In this document: piece after piece, positions 16,946 to 26,220 of the stretch
How the letters are laid out: each line of letters begins with the position of its first letter
How positions within the stretch are numbered: position 1 is the first letter of the stretch
Source: Filobacillus milosensis
GTDB taxonomy: Bacteria; Bacillota; Bacilli; Bacillales; Alkalibacillaceae
DNA length: 64,000 nucleotides
Reading direction: 5' to 3'
Assembly (NCBI RefSeq): GCF_004402015.1
Contig: NZ_SOPW01000014.1
Span: 1-64,000 of the forward strand
Translations under genes and position numbers: made by a program
Notes under the pieces: generated by a model
Database searches by the model: none
The model's input: only the letters and a program-made list of their open reading frames with translations
What the model was told of the DNA's origin: nothing

Positions 16946-18634
16946 ATGGATTATAAGAATATGTTTGTTGAAGATTTGTATGACTTATTAAAAAGTAAAA
17001 TTGATAAAAGCATGATTAGAAAAATGATTGAAAAGCCTAAATATGAAGAGATGGGAGATCTGGCATTTCCTTGTTTTGAATTAGCAAAAATTTATCGTGA
17101 TTCTCCTCTAAATATTGCAGCAGATTTAGCGAATAAAATAAATACGTCCAATTTATATGAAAAGATAGAGCCCGTAAATGGCTATGTTAATGTATTCTTA
17201 AATAAAAAAGAAGTATCATCTGGTGTCGTTTACGAAGTCATTTCGAAAAAAGAAGATTACGGAAATCTCAATATTGGAAAAGACGGAGTTGTGACAATTG
17301 ATTTTTCATCTCCGAATATTGCTAAGCCTTTTTCTATGGGGCACTTACGCTCCACTGTCATTGGGAATGCTCTGGCATTAATTTATGAAAAATGCGGTTT
17401 CAAACCAATTAGAATAAATCATTTAGGTGATTGGGGAACTCAATTCGGAAAGTTAATTGTTTCATACAGAATGTGGGGAGATGAACAAAAAGTAAAGAAA
17501 AATCCCATAAAAGAGCTATTAAATTTGTACATTCACTTTCACGAAGAGGCAGAACAAAATGAATCATTAAATGAAGAAGCAAGACAATGGTTTAAAAATT
17601 TAGAAAATGGTAATAAGGAAGCTTTAGAATTATGGAAGTGGTTTCGGGATGAATCAGTAAAAGAATTTTCCAAAATATATGAATTAATAGGTGTTCAATT
17701 TGATTCTAGTCAAGGTGAGGCTTTTTATAATGATAAAATGGAGAAAGTGGTTCACTTATTGGAGAAAAAGGACTTGTTACAAGAATCTGAAGGGGCTAAA
17801 GTAGTACAAATAAACAACGAATTACCTCCATGTTTGATTAAGAAAAACGATGGAACTACACTTTACGCCACTCGTGATTTAGCCGCAGCAATTTACCGAC
17901 AGGACACCTACCAATTTGTAAAATCCCTTTATGTTGTTGGAAATGAACAAACTCTTCATTTTAAACAGCTTTTTGAAGTTTTAGAAAAAATGGGTTATGA
18001 ATGGCATGAGGGTCTCACACATGTTCCGTTTGGAATGATACTTAAAGACGGTAAAAAAATGTCTACTCGAAAAGGGAAAGTTGTTCTATTAGAACAAGTC
18101 TTGAATGAGGCAATAGAACTTGCAACGAAAAATGTTATGGAAAAGAATCCATCACTTGAGTCAAAAGAAAACGTTGCGAGACAGGTTGGGGTTGGAGCTG
18201 TTATCTTCCACGATTTAAAAAACTATCGTCTAAATGATATTGAATTTTCATTGGAAGACATGTTGAGATTTGAAGGTGAAACAGGTCCATATGTTCAATA
18301 CACGCACGCTCGTGCGTCATCAATATTAAGTAAAGGGAATTATCAGGAAAATAATGAGAATATAAATATAACAGATAAGGAAGCCTGGACCATTATTACT
18401 TCTTTAATGGTATTTCCAGATGTCATTAAGCGAGCTTTTCATGGGAATGATCCTTCACAAGTAGCAAAATATTTACTTGAACTCTCCAAAGCATTTAACA
18501 AATTTTATGGATCTGTACGTATTTTAGATGATTATGAAAAAAAGCAAGAAAGATTATCACTCGTGCATTCTGTTCAAATTGTACTGAAAGAAGGACTACG
18601 TTTATTAGGAATAGAAGCACCATATAAGATGTAA
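16946..18634 (+). CDS. argS: Arginyl-tRNA synthetase, T-box controlled
   Basis: 562 residues, class I. The N-terminal Add-1 domain is followed by the HIGH-equivalent SSPNIAKPFSMGHLRST near 118-134 and the KMSK-equivalent KKMSTRKGKV near 370, then the anticodon-binding domain with ETGPYVQYTHARA. It charges tRNA-Arg with arginine. Ribosome site AGGAGG is 8 bases upstream. It sits in an accessory region and is transcribed from a T-box leader, which suggests a second, stress- or starvation-induced copy beside a housekeeping argS elsewhere; that is inferred. Confidence 0.95.
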   Translation: MDYKNMFVEDLYDLLKSKIDKSMIRKMIEKPKYEEMGDLAFPCFELAKIYRDSPLNIAADLANKINTSNLYEKIEPVNGYVNVFLNKKEVSSGVVYEVISKKEDYGNLNIGKDGVVTIDFSSPNIAKPFSMGHLRSTVIGNALALIYEKCGFKPIRINHLGDWGTQFGKLIVSYRMWGDEQKVKKNPIKELLNLYIHFHEEAEQNESLNEEARQWFKNLENGNKEALELWKWFRDESVKEFSKIYELIGVQFDSSQGEAFYNDKMEKVVHLLEKKDLLQESEGAKVVQINNELPPCLIKKNDGTTLYATRDLAAAIYRQDTYQFVKSLYVVGNEQTLHFKQLFEVLEKMGYEWHEGLTHVPFGMILKDGKKMSTRKGKVVLLEQVLNEAIELATKNVMEKNPSLESKENVARQVGVGAVIFHDLKNYRLNDIEFSLEDMLRFEGETGPYVQYTHARASSILSKGNYQENNENINITDKEAWTIITSLMVFPDVIKRAFHGNDPSQVAKYLLELSKAFNKFYGSVRILDDYEKKQERLSLVHSVQIVLKEGLRLLGIEAPYKM

Positions 18635-18740
18635 GTTTGAGAGTGATATTTCTGATGAAAAGTTTATTTAAATTACCAAAATACTATTCATAAAATGCAG
18701 AAGGTTTGTTAGTAGGAGTTTGAAGAAGTACATTTAAAGT

Positions 18741-18836
18741 GACTGGCTGCAACAGTGTAACAGGACGATTAGTATATTAATCGTATTTTATTTTACCTGC
18801 TATATTGTTGAAATATTGTGTTAACATTGGTTTAGG
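18741..18836 (+). repeat. Composite hairpin repeat, copy 6 (diverged)
   Basis: GGACGATTAGTATATTAATCGTATTTTATTTT hairpin with T-rich tract, then TTGAAATATTGTGTTAACAT and TTTAGG. The first hairpin is hardly recognisable. The second can terminate argS. Confidence 0.65.
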
Positions 18837-18899
18837 TGTCAATAAGAACCGATTCGAATTTTTGAAGAAGCAATTAAATAAATTTTTAGGATGTTTTAT

Positions 18900-19829
18900 A
18901 TGAAACAAAACTCACTCGTATTATATGGAAGAAAAGACTTGAGGTGGACTCAAAAAGAAGTCCTTTTTCTTGAAAAAGATGAAGTATTAGTAAAAACAAT
19001 TGCCGGAGCAATTAGCATTGGGGCTGAATTACCACAATATAAGGAAACTGATATAACAGAAAAATCTCCCCAATATCCTAATGAAACGGGTTACGAAAGT
19101 TACGGTGAAATCGTTAATGTTGGTGACGAAGTTAAATCATTAAAAATAGGAGATAGAGTAATAGCATTTTATGGACATAAAGATTACGGAATCATTAAAG
19201 AGCATAAAGCGATACCGGTCCCCGATGATATTCACTACTCAGATGCATTGCTTATCATATTGTCGTGTGACTCAGCAAAAGGAGTTCTGAAGCTTAATCC
19301 CCAAAAAGAAGATAAAGTATTAGTTACAGGTATGGGTACAATGGGGCTTTTAACAGTTTATTTTCTTAAAGAATATATGAACGTTGATCATATTGATGTC
19401 ATTGAACCGATTCCTTCAAGAGGTAAATTAGCCAAACAATTAGGAGCCAAAAATGTTTTTAAGGATATATCGGAGTGCCCAAAGGATATTTATAATCACG
19501 GAATAGAATGTTCAGGATATAAAGAAGCTTTTATAACTCTACAAAAATCATTATTGAAAGATGCTGGATTATGCATTCTCTCAGATGGAAATAAAGACGT
19601 GTTTGAACTACAACCTGAGTTTTATGAAAAGGAACTAAAAATTATTGGTTCAAGTGATGGTTGGGATTACTTTAAACATTCAGCATGGTATTTCGAGAAC
19701 GTAAAACAAAAAGGCGCAATATTAAGTAATCTATTTGAGTTGAAAATTGGAAAAGAAAAATTAATCCAGTGTTTTGAGGATTTAAGCGAAGACAAAATTA
19801 ATCCTTTAAAAGTATTGATTGAATATTAA
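18900..19829 (+). CDS. Zinc-type alcohol dehydrogenase-like (MDR) protein
   Basis: 309 residues. GroES-like N-terminal domain with NETGYESYGEIVNVGDEVKSLKIGDRVIAF, then a Rossmann NAD(P)-binding domain with VTGMGTMGLLTVYFLKE and DVIEPIPSRGKLAKQLGA. The usual structural-zinc cysteine cluster is absent. Start set at 18900 with TTAGGA 9 bases upstream rather than the ATG at 18891, which abuts it. It probably oxidises or reduces an unknown alcohol, quinone or sugar. Stands alone after composite repeat copy 6. Confidence 0.8.
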   Translation: MKQNSLVLYGRKDLRWTQKEVLFLEKDEVLVKTIAGAISIGAELPQYKETDITEKSPQYPNETGYESYGEIVNVGDEVKSLKIGDRVIAFYGHKDYGIIKEHKAIPVPDDIHYSDALLIILSCDSAKGVLKLNPQKEDKVLVTGMGTMGLLTVYFLKEYMNVDHIDVIEPIPSRGKLAKQLGAKNVFKDISECPKDIYNHGIECSGYKEAFITLQKSLLKDAGLCILSDGNKDVFELQPEFYEKELKIIGSSDGWDYFKHSAWYFENVKQKGAILSNLFELKIGKEKLIQCFEDLSEDKINPLKVLIEY

Positions 19830-19977
19830 ATTGAAAATTAACTGTTTTTGAGCATTATTTTTTTATTGATGTGAATAAAGGGACCTAAACAAATAGTGCA
19901 TTATAAGTTCGATTCTTATTCCATCAATTAGAAGTAAAAATGGAACTGTATGTTTATTTAGAAAGTGGTGACTGACA

Positions 19978-20526
19978 TTGTTACATAAAATTGTATGGGA
20001 GAATTTAGAGGGTTTTGGGTATGAGTTTCTAAAGCTGAGTAAAGAAAATGATGAATTTATAGCTAGAGGCACGATAATTACTTCCGAACAGAACAACCCT
20101 TACAATGTAAATTATATTGTTCATTTAGATCAAACCTGGAACACAAAAAAACTAATGTTAGATATTGATGGGAAACCTAAACTAGAAATCATATCTGATG
20201 GTGTTGGAAATTGGTCTAATGATCATAGAGAACTTAATGAATTAGAAGGAGCTATAGACATCGATATCTCTGCAACGCCTTTTTCTAATTCTTTACCCAT
20301 TAATAGGTATGATTGGGTGCCTAATCAACAAAGAGACTTTCAAATGGTATATATATCAGTACCGACATTAGAGATGTTTAAAATACCTCAAAGTTATACT
20401 TTTTTACAGCGTGATGAAGATTTAAGGGTGTTTTTATATCAATGCCGTGATTTTGAATCTAAAATTTACGTCGATGATCATGGGTTTGTTAATTTATATC
20501 CCGGTTTATTTAAACGAAACTATTAA
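19978..20526 (+). CDS. Putative glycolipid-binding (PF06475-like) protein
   Basis: 182 residues from a TTG start. Features include IVWENLEGFGYEFLKL, VNYIVHLDQTWNTKKLMLDI, DGVGNWSNDHRELNELEGAIDIDISATPFSNSLPINR (described here in parts), which is the order of motifs in the glycolipid-binding family: W at the N-terminus, D-xx-W-x-T-K, then L-x-G-x-x-D-I-D-I-x-x-x-P-F-x-N-x-L-P-I. The fold is cytosolic with no signal peptide. Biological role unclear. GTGGTGA lies 6 bases upstream as a ribosome site. Confidence 0.7.
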   Translation: MLHKIVWENLEGFGYEFLKLSKENDEFIARGTIITSEQNNPYNVNYIVHLDQTWNTKKLMLDIDGKPKLEIISDGVGNWSNDHRELNELEGAIDIDISATPFSNSLPINRYDWVPNQQRDFQMVYISVPTLEMFKIPQSYTFLQRDEDLRVFLYQCRDFESKIYVDDHGFVNLYPGLFKRNY

Positions 20527-20595
20527 TGTGTGAACACTTAATTACTTATGTGAATTATACGAATGATGCAAGTCAGTTTATCAAGGAGGATAATA

Positions 20596-21381
20596 TTGAA
20601 AGAAATAAATGCTTCGAACAACTTAGATATGTACGACGACCCATCATCATATGATGAAGAATATGAATCTTATCAAGCTGAAATTCCACTATTATTAAAA
20701 TGGGCTTCAATAACTAAAGGTACTATAATTGATTTAGCTTGTGGTACAGGTCGGGCAACTATACCTTTAGCTAATGAAGGATATAAGCTAATGGGTATAG
20801 ATATTCATCAAGGTATGCTTGATAGAGCTAAGGAAAAATCTTCTAGAATGAATTTGAAGATTGATTGGGTACGACAAGATTGTACTCAATTAAATCTTAA
20901 AACAAAAGCTAGTTTAATTTATACTGTCGGTAACTCCTTTCAACATTTTCTCACAAACGAAAACCAGGATGCTTTATTGTCATCTGTAAGAAACCATCTT
21001 ATAGATGGTGGTATATTTATATTTGGCACGAGATTCCCTAATGCTTCAGAGTTATTATCGTCACCTGAAGAGGAATATGTGAGAACTTATAAAGACAAAA
21101 ACTCTCAATTAATAGTTGAAGAGTATCATATTAGTGAATATGATGCATTAACCCAGATACAACATAACTCTACTATTAAAAAATATAAAGATTCTGAAGG
21201 GGAAATAGTTAAAGAAACTTCTTCTAACATTTCATTGAGATATGTTTATCCAAAAGAAATGGAGAGAATTTTACATAAATATGGTTTGAAAATTCTTCAC
21301 TTATATAAGGATTGGAATGGATCTCCTATTACATCTGTTAGCAATGAAATGATTTATATTTGTAGGAAGATAAATGACTAG
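20596..21381 (+). CDS. Class I SAM-dependent methyltransferase
   Basis: 261 residues. SAM motif I IDLACGTGRATIPLA near 43-57, GIDIHQGMLDRAKEK at motif II, IDWVRQDCTQL at motif III, then LIYTVGNSFQHF at motif IV. The TTG at 20596 is 8 bases after AAGGAGGA, so it is chosen over the ATG at 20563. Substrate unknown. A fragment of another methyltransferase is found at 29661. Confidence 0.85.
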   Translation: MKEINASNNLDMYDDPSSYDEEYESYQAEIPLLLKWASITKGTIIDLACGTGRATIPLANEGYKLMGIDIHQGMLDRAKEKSSRMNLKIDWVRQDCTQLNLKTKASLIYTVGNSFQHFLTNENQDALLSSVRNHLIDGGIFIFGTRFPNASELLSSPEEEYVRTYKDKNSQLIVEEYHISEYDALTQIQHNSTIKKYKDSEGEIVKETSSNISLRYVYPKEMERILHKYGLKILHLYKDWNGSPITSVSNEMIYICRKIND

Positions 21382-21403
21382 TTGAATGTAATGTCATTTA
21401 AGT

Positions 21404-21512
21404 TTTTTCAACTTAATAGGGCAAGAGTTGAACAAGGCGATCAGTAAATTGATCGTCTTCTTTAATTTAACTGAAAAAGCCTTGGAATATTATGTTAAAA
21501 TAAAATGAGAAG
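21404..21512 (+). repeat. Composite hairpin repeat, copy 7 (near-consensus)
   Basis: TTTTTCAACTTAAT-AGGGC-AAGAGTTGAACAAG, then GGCGATCAGTAAATTGATCGTC with T-rich tract, then TTGGAATATTATGTTAAAAT and ATGAGAAG. Arms TTCAACT/AGTTGAA pair perfectly. TTGTC is missing in this copy. Confidence 0.85.
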
Positions 21513-21680
21513 ATGTTGACTAATAGCAAATACTTTTCAATTGAAATAAGGCTCTTTTTTTAAATTTTGAAGTGCTAGAATTTCAAAAGAATAATGTGGA
21601 TATATCAAGGAGCTAATCTAACATTATTAAAGTAATGGGTGAAAAGATGGATTAAAAAAAAATTATTAGGGGGGATATTC

Positions 21681-22028
21681 ATGATTGCTCAAGGATTCGT
21701 TATTAATGGCGACAAGGTATTAATGGTTAAGCAATACGTTCAAAGAGGGGCAGTCATTTGGAATTTCCCTGGTGGAGGTATTGAAGAAGGAGAAACACCA
21801 GAACAAGCTTGTAAGAGAGAAGTAAAAGAAGAAACTGGATATGATGTGAAGGTTAACAAGCTTCTCTACAACAATAGAAATAAGTATACTTATATAGTTG
21901 AAATTGAAGATGGCGAAATGTTTTTAAATAAAAGATTAGAAGACAACAACGACATCATTGATGTTGCATGGGTATCAATTGACGACAAAAAGAAGTGGGA
22001 TAATTTTACTCTACCGATATTAGATTAA
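21681..22028 (+). CDS. Nudix hydrolase
   Basis: 115 residues with a full Nudix box [18 protein letters not shown] followed by KEETGYD near 35-58, the magnesium-binding motif that hydrolyses nucleoside diphosphates linked to another group. Start at 21681 because GGGGGG is 7-12 bases upstream; an ATG at 21639 lacks a ribosome site. It probably forms a transcription unit with the kinase-like gene 33 bases downstream. Substrate unknown. Confidence 0.85.
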   Translation: MIAQGFVINGDKVLMVKQYVQRGAVIWNFPGGGIEEGETPEQACKREVKEETGYDVKVNKLLYNNRNKYTYIVEIEDGEMFLNKRLEDNNDIIDVAWVSIDDKKKWDNFTLPILD

Positions 22029-22061
22029 TATAGAAAATCATTAAAGTAGGTGGTGTATTTA

Positions 22062-22964
22062 ATGAAACAAGGGATTCCGAAGAAATGGTTAACATATACC
22101 AACAATTTTTCAATGCTGGAAGAAGCTGTTGATTGGGAGCCTTTGCGTGAATGGTCCTTATCAGATGTTCAACGAGTTACCTTTAAATCAGGGGATACTG
22201 CCATTGCCAAGATGGGACATGATTCAATGGCAGGAGAAATGAGAGTTTATCAATCTCTATTAGAGCCATTTAATCTACCACGCCCAAGATTATACGATAC
22301 ATATGAAAACGCTACTAGTAATATTTTTTTAATGGAGGATCTTGGTAAAGACACAATTGAGATGAACCCGTTACAAATACACTTCGTAAATGCTGCTCGT
22401 AGGCTAGCGGAGATACGAAAAATGGCTACATGTCGTATGAGTTCACTTAATTCTTCAATTTATCAAAATTACTTCAAATCTCAAGAGGATGTTTTAGAAG
22501 ACATTAATTTTATCATGGAAAACCAGAATTTATATACCCCTGATGAACTAGGTATTTTAAAAGATTGTTTAGAAGAGTTACCTAAACACCTTGACCGTCT
22601 TTATCGCGAACACGAAGTAACTATTACCCATAATGATTACAACGCTAAGAATCTTATGATTACTAATCAATCCATTATTCCCATTGATTGGTCGAACGCT
22701 TATCTTAGTCCCCATTTAGGTGATCTTTACTGTCTAATCAATGAAGCAGAAGATAACGGTATAGATAAGTCAGTTGTTATAGAAGCATACAGTGAACTGG
22801 ATAAAAGTTATGATATTGAGTGGCAAATTCAAGTTGGAGGAATTTGTTGGCTATTACATGGCCTTTGTTGGGTGTGTAAGGAAGGTATTCACAAGGTTCC
22901 TGTGACTCGTTCTTGGATGCCCCCAATGATTTCTTCTATAAATGAGTGCTTTAAGCAAATTTGA
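22062..22964 (+). CDS. Aminoglycoside phosphotransferase (APH)-family kinase-like protein
   Basis: 300 residues with the APH/choline-kinase catalytic loop THNDYNAKNLM near 195-205 (HxDxxxxN) and metal-binding IDWSNAYLSPHLGDLY near 211. The N-lobe carries TAIAKMGHDSM and EMRVYQSLL. It transfers phosphate from ATP to a hydroxyl of an unknown small molecule; antibiotic resistance is only one possibility. Start at 22062 with TAGGTGG upstream. Downstream of a Nudix gene in the same unit, as in some phosphotransferase-Nudix pairs. Confidence 0.82.
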   Translation: MKQGIPKKWLTYTNNFSMLEEAVDWEPLREWSLSDVQRVTFKSGDTAIAKMGHDSMAGEMRVYQSLLEPFNLPRPRLYDTYENATSNIFLMEDLGKDTIEMNPLQIHFVNAARRLAEIRKMATCRMSSLNSSIYQNYFKSQEDVLEDINFIMENQNLYTPDELGILKDCLEELPKHLDRLYREHEVTITHNDYNAKNLMITNQSIIPIDWSNAYLSPHLGDLYCLINEAEDNGIDKSVVIEAYSELDKSYDIEWQIQVGGICWLLHGLCWVCKEGIHKVPVTRSWMPPMISSINECFKQI

Positions 22965-23038
22965 TAGATAAATAAGGATGGGGTAAAAGAAATAGGAATA
23001 GATGTATCATTTGTTAACACATTACTTAAATTAATTCT

Positions 23039-23148
23039 CTTGTTCAATCAAAGGGGCCATAGTTTAGGAAGGTAATCATTAAGTTGATGTCTTTTTTATT
23101 TTTTTGTCAAAAATCGGATTATTATATTAGTGTAAATTTAGATGATGG
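23039..23148 (+). repeat. Composite hairpin repeat, copy 8 (diverged tail)
   Basis: CTTGTTCAATCAAAGGGGCC then ATAGTTTAGGAAG, hairpin GGTAATCATTAAGTTGATGTC with T-run and TTTTGTCA, then a weak tail ATTATTATATTAGTGTAAAT. Confidence 0.7.
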
Positions 23149-23263
23149 ACAAGAGAATGCTTCAAATATTGGTTATGGAATTTCGCCGATCATGTATTTA
23201 ACGTTGATATTAATTATATATCTGGGGACATTACTAACTTACAGAAAAAAATATGGTGATTAA
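23110..23263 (+). pseudogene. Possible 5'-truncated small membrane protein before XRE regulator
   Basis: An open frame overlapping the repeat tail encodes ISPIMYLTLILIIYLGTLLTYR and ends at TAA 23263, directly abutting the ATG of the XRE gene. Such membrane proteins often accompany small XRE regulators. No start codon or ribosome site exists in frame, so the 5' part seems lost, perhaps at the repeat. Confidence 0.35.
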
Positions 23264-23467
23264 ATGAAAAATCATATTAAGAAATTAAGAAAATCAGTTA
23301 AGTTATCGCAAGATGAGCTGGCTAAGCAATGTAAGGTATCCAGACAAACAATAAATGCAATTGAAAATGATAAATACGATCCGACACTGCAATTAGCATT
23401 TGACATAGCCTCTGTATTAAATACCACAGTAGATGAGCTTTTCATCAGTGATTCTATTAGAAAGTAA
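23264..23467 (+). CDS. Small XRE-family DNA-binding regulator
   Basis: 67 residues, almost entirely one helix-turn-helix: IKKLRKSVKLSQDELAKQCK, then VSRQTINAIENDKYDPTL. This is the short type (YgzD/YvaO-like) that controls adjacent membrane-protein genes. Its ATG abuts the stop of a hydrophobic remnant upstream, so its usual partner may be broken. A terminator follows at 23497. Confidence 0.85.
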   Translation: MKNHIKKLRKSVKLSQDELAKQCKVSRQTINAIENDKYDPTLQLAFDIASVLNTTVDELFISDSIRK

Positions 23468-23476
23468 TAAAATTAT

Positions 23477-23527
23477 AGTGGCGTAAGTTAAAGAAGAGCA
23501 TATTCCATTAAGGAATTTGCTTTTTTT
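23477..23527 (+). terminator. Terminator after XRE gene, related to composite repeat
   Basis: AGCATATTCC/GGAATTTGCT stem (one mismatch, 23497-23521) followed by TTTTTTT. The preceding GTGGCGTAAGTTAAAGAAG resembles the right arm of the composite-repeat hairpin, so this may be a strongly diverged copy without tail. Confidence 0.75.
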
Positions 23528-23560
23528 ATATTTCGATATAGGTGTTTTTTATCTGTCACC

Positions 23561-23589
23561 TTGACTAAGTTAAAAATTAACAGTATAAT
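23561..23589 (+). promoter_or_regulatory. SigA-type promoter of TetR-MFS module 2
   Basis: TTGACT, 17-base spacer, TATAAT; close to consensus and immediately before a perfect palindrome. Confidence 0.85.
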
Positions 23590-23591
23590 TT

Positions 23592-23609
23592 TGATTGATT
23601 AATCAATCA
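23592..23609. promoter_or_regulatory. TetR operator, perfect 18-bp palindrome
   Basis: TGATTGATTAATCAATCA is identical to its reverse complement and begins two bases after the -10 box, so a bound repressor would block transcription start. Core shared with the module 1 operators. Confidence 0.75.
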
Positions 23610-23636
23610 TTTTTTTGTGAGGGGATGATCTTATTT

Positions 23637-24242
23637 ATGAAAACCATGAAAGATAAAAAAGAACAGAAACGAGCGTTAATTCTAAATGCTGCTATTAAGT
23701 TATACAGTGTGAATGGATTTGAGGAAACAAAAATTGCTGATGTCGCAAAAGAAGCTGGGGTCAGTTTTGGTACTGTGTTTTCATATTTTGAATCTAAAAA
23801 TGCTCTATATGAAGCTGCTATATTAGAACCACTTGAAGAAATAAGATCATATTTTGAAAATGTAGAAGATCATTTTCAAGGTGATCCATTAGATGTAATG
23901 AAGGCCATGATTGATTGTCATGTGGAAATCTTTTCAACACGAAAAGAACTCTTACTCTTAATACAACAAGTACTTGCAAGACCAAGCAGATTTCCTAATC
24001 TGTTTGAAGAGTTAGATGGGTTTGTGAATTCTTTTGTTGATAGTATAAATTCCATAATTGAAGAGGGACAAAAGCTTGGTTACTTTTACAAGGGCTCTCC
24101 TTCATTAATTGCAGAATCCTATCTATCTTTTATAAATGGAATCCGATTAACATTTATTGATGATGAAACAAATCCTGTATGGGAAAGATTCAAGATTCAA
24201 GCGTTGAGGTTATTTGGACCATTTTATAAAAGCGAGGAGTGA
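23637..24242 (+). CDS. TetR-family repressor, module 2
   Basis: 201 residues. Helix-turn-helix domain with ALILNAAIKLYSVNGFEETK and EAGVSFGTVFSYFESKNALY, followed by a variable ligand domain. Start at 23637, 12 bases after GTGAGGGG; upstream ATGs overlap the operator or the ribosome site. The last codon overlaps the region of the MFS start, so the two genes are translationally linked. Paralogue of the gene at 11082. Probably represses its own operon through the palindrome at 23592. Confidence 0.9.
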   Translation: MKTMKDKKEQKRALILNAAIKLYSVNGFEETKIADVAKEAGVSFGTVFSYFESKNALYEAAILEPLEEIRSYFENVEDHFQGDPLDVMKAMIDCHVEIFSTRKELLLLIQQVLARPSRFPNLFEELDGFVNSFVDSINSIIEEGQKLGYFYKGSPSLIAESYLSFINGIRLTFIDDETNPVWERFKIQALRLFGPFYKSEE

Positions 24243-24247
24243 GAGAT

Positions 24248-25570
24248 TTGAATTTGAGAGAGATACATCCGAACATCAAGCTTCGACTAGGGTTGCAATT
24301 TTTGGGCGGTTTAGTTTCAATGGCTGTCATTCCATTTCTTGCGATTTACTTCTCTAAGAAAATAGGTACGACTTCAACAGGTATATTACTAATCTGTGTA
24401 GTTATAACAGGTGTTATTGGAGGATTTGTAGGAGGGCATATTTCCGATAAAGTCGGTCGAAAGAAAATTATGATCTATTCGGATTTAGGTATTTTCATTA
24501 CATATCTGTTTATTGCTTTATGCAATTCCCCTTGGTATGACCTTCCCTATATTACAGCAGGTTTATTTGTCGTCAATATGTTCTTTGGAGGAATGTTTCA
24601 ACCTGCTGCCCAGGCTATGATTATTGATTTAACCGATTCTCAATCAAGAAAGCTTGTCTTTACTATAAGCTATTGGGTTAGTAATCTATCGACAGCGATT
24701 GGGGGGATTATTGGCGCATTGCTCTTTCAAAACTATTTATTTGAGTTATTTATAGGAATTGCATTAATATCTTTCATTTCCTTGTCAATCACGTTAGTTT
24801 TTATCACTGAAACATATAAGCCTGTTATTCAATCCGCATCTTCGGTAAGAGACAGTAAAACGCCGCTAATACATATGTTCCAAAATTATTTAACCATATT
24901 AAAAGATAAGTTATTTATGTTCTATATTTTGGGTGCGGTATTAGTTTTATCGCTGGAACAGTCATTAACAAACTATATTGCAATTCGTTTTGAAGAAGAT
25001 ATTCAGCCTCAGTCCATTTCATCGTTTGGAGTAGATTTTATGATAGATGGTACCAAGATGCTTGGTTTTCTTCGTACGGAGAATACCATTCTGGTCGTAC
25101 TCCTATCATCTATAATATTATTATTATTTAAAAAGTTAAAAGACCGTTGGACAGCAGTGACTGGTATTATAATTTTTTCATTATGCTTTAGCTCTCTAGC
25201 ATTTATCAATAATATATGGATGCTTTTTATTCTCATGTTTATAGGCACGATAGGCGAGCTTATGTATGTCCCTATTAAACAAGCAATGATTGGTGATCTT
25301 GCACCATCCAACGCAATAAGTACCTATATGGCATTTTATAGTTTGACAAATTACGGCGCTATGGTAATTGCTTCTTCATTGATTATTGTAGGTGAGTGGA
25401 TACAACCTATCTATATGGGAGGTTTACTACTCATGTTGGGTTTAACTGGGGCATGTTTGTTTAATATAATTATCAATCAATTAGATTCAAGGAAAAAACA
25501 CGAACATGATTATAATATGCCACAACTGTATAATGAAAGTAAAAAGTTGTCTCAATCAAGATCAAAATAA
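24248..25570 (+). CDS. MFS multidrug-type efflux transporter, module 2
   Basis: 440 residues, about 12 transmembrane helices, motif A GGHISDKVGRKKI near residue 64. Shares with the transporter at 11744 the order EQSLTNYIAIRFEEDIQPQ / MLGFLRTENTILVV and the C-terminal GTIGELMYVPIKQAMIGDLA, so the pair are paralogues. TTG at 24248 is 8 bases after GAGGAG; the GTG at 24239 overlaps that site. Substrate unknown. A terminator follows at 25584. Confidence 0.88.
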   Translation: MNLREIHPNIKLRLGLQFLGGLVSMAVIPFLAIYFSKKIGTTSTGILLICVVITGVIGGFVGGHISDKVGRKKIMIYSDLGIFITYLFIALCNSPWYDLPYITAGLFVVNMFFGGMFQPAAQAMIIDLTDSQSRKLVFTISYWVSNLSTAIGGIIGALLFQNYLFELFIGIALISFISLSITLVFITETYKPVIQSASSVRDSKTPLIHMFQNYLTILKDKLFMFYILGAVLVLSLEQSLTNYIAIRFEEDIQPQSISSFGVDFMIDGTKMLGFLRTENTILVVLLSSIILLLFKKLKDRWTAVTGIIIFSLCFSSLAFINNIWMLFILMFIGTIGELMYVPIKQAMIGDLAPSNAISTYMAFYSLTNYGAMVIASSLIIVGEWIQPIYMGGLLLMLGLTGACLFNIIINQLDSRKKHEHDYNMPQLYNESKKLSQSRSK

Positions 25571-25583
25571 AAAAATTATATTT

Positions 25584-25615
25584 ATGGTTCAGTTCTATAT
25601 GTCTGAGCCATTTTT
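25584..25615 (+). terminator. Rho-independent terminator
   Basis: ATGGTTCAG/CTGAGCCAT stem with a 10-base loop, followed by TTTTT, ending the TetR-MFS operon. Confidence 0.7.
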
Positions 25616-25740
25616 CTATGTGAGAAGCACTTCATAAATACGTTGCAATTCAATATAAAATTTTGGGATTGCGATAGCTAAGGAACACACCAAGATTAGT
25701 ATGCTATACTTTTAGAAAAAGGTTCTAAGGAGGAGTTTAC

Positions 25741-26193
25741 TTGAGCATTCGATTTGAAGTGAAACGATTTACAGAGGTCCCAAAAGAAAAATTATACAAC
25801 GGATTACTAGACCTTGATTCAGCTAAGGATTGGATGCAGGGACTAGTAAGAATTGAGCGTTTAGATCATGGGCCATTGCAGGAAGGTAGTGAGTGGAAAG
25901 AAACAAGAAAAATGTTTGGAAAAGAAGCTACTGAACATTTTGAAGTTGTCGAACTTAATGAGCCTGATAAAATCAAGTTACGCTGCGATGGGACGAAAGG
26001 AACAACGGGCAAAGGAGAATATTTGTTTACATACCTCATTGATTCATCAGATGATCAATCATTCGTTACTCTAGTAGGAGAGATAAAAGGACTTAAAGGC
26101 TTAACTAAATTATTCGGTAAATTGATAGCAGGAACTTTTAAAAAAGCTTGTGCAAAAGATTTAGATGCGTATAAAAGTTATATTGAAAATTGA
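25741..26193 (+). CDS. SRPBCC (START/Bet v1-like) family protein
   Basis: 150 residues starting with TTG, AAGGAGG 9 bases upstream. The pattern FEVKRFTEVPKEKLYNGLLDLDSAKDWM, then GPLQEGSEWKETRKMFGKEA and a C-terminal helix AGTFKKACAKDLDAYKSYIE fits polyketide-cyclase/SRPBCC ligand-binding proteins of Bacilli. It would bind a hydrophobic ligand in a beta-barrel cavity; none is known. Its neighbour is a different SRPBCC protein. Confidence 0.75.
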   Translation: MSIRFEVKRFTEVPKEKLYNGLLDLDSAKDWMQGLVRIERLDHGPLQEGSEWKETRKMFGKEATEHFEVVELNEPDKIKLRCDGTKGTTGKGEYLFTYLIDSSDDQSFVTLVGEIKGLKGLTKLFGKLIAGTFKKACAKDLDAYKSYIEN

Positions 26194-26220
26194 ATAATAG
26201 CTTACTAATTTTGTAGATGG

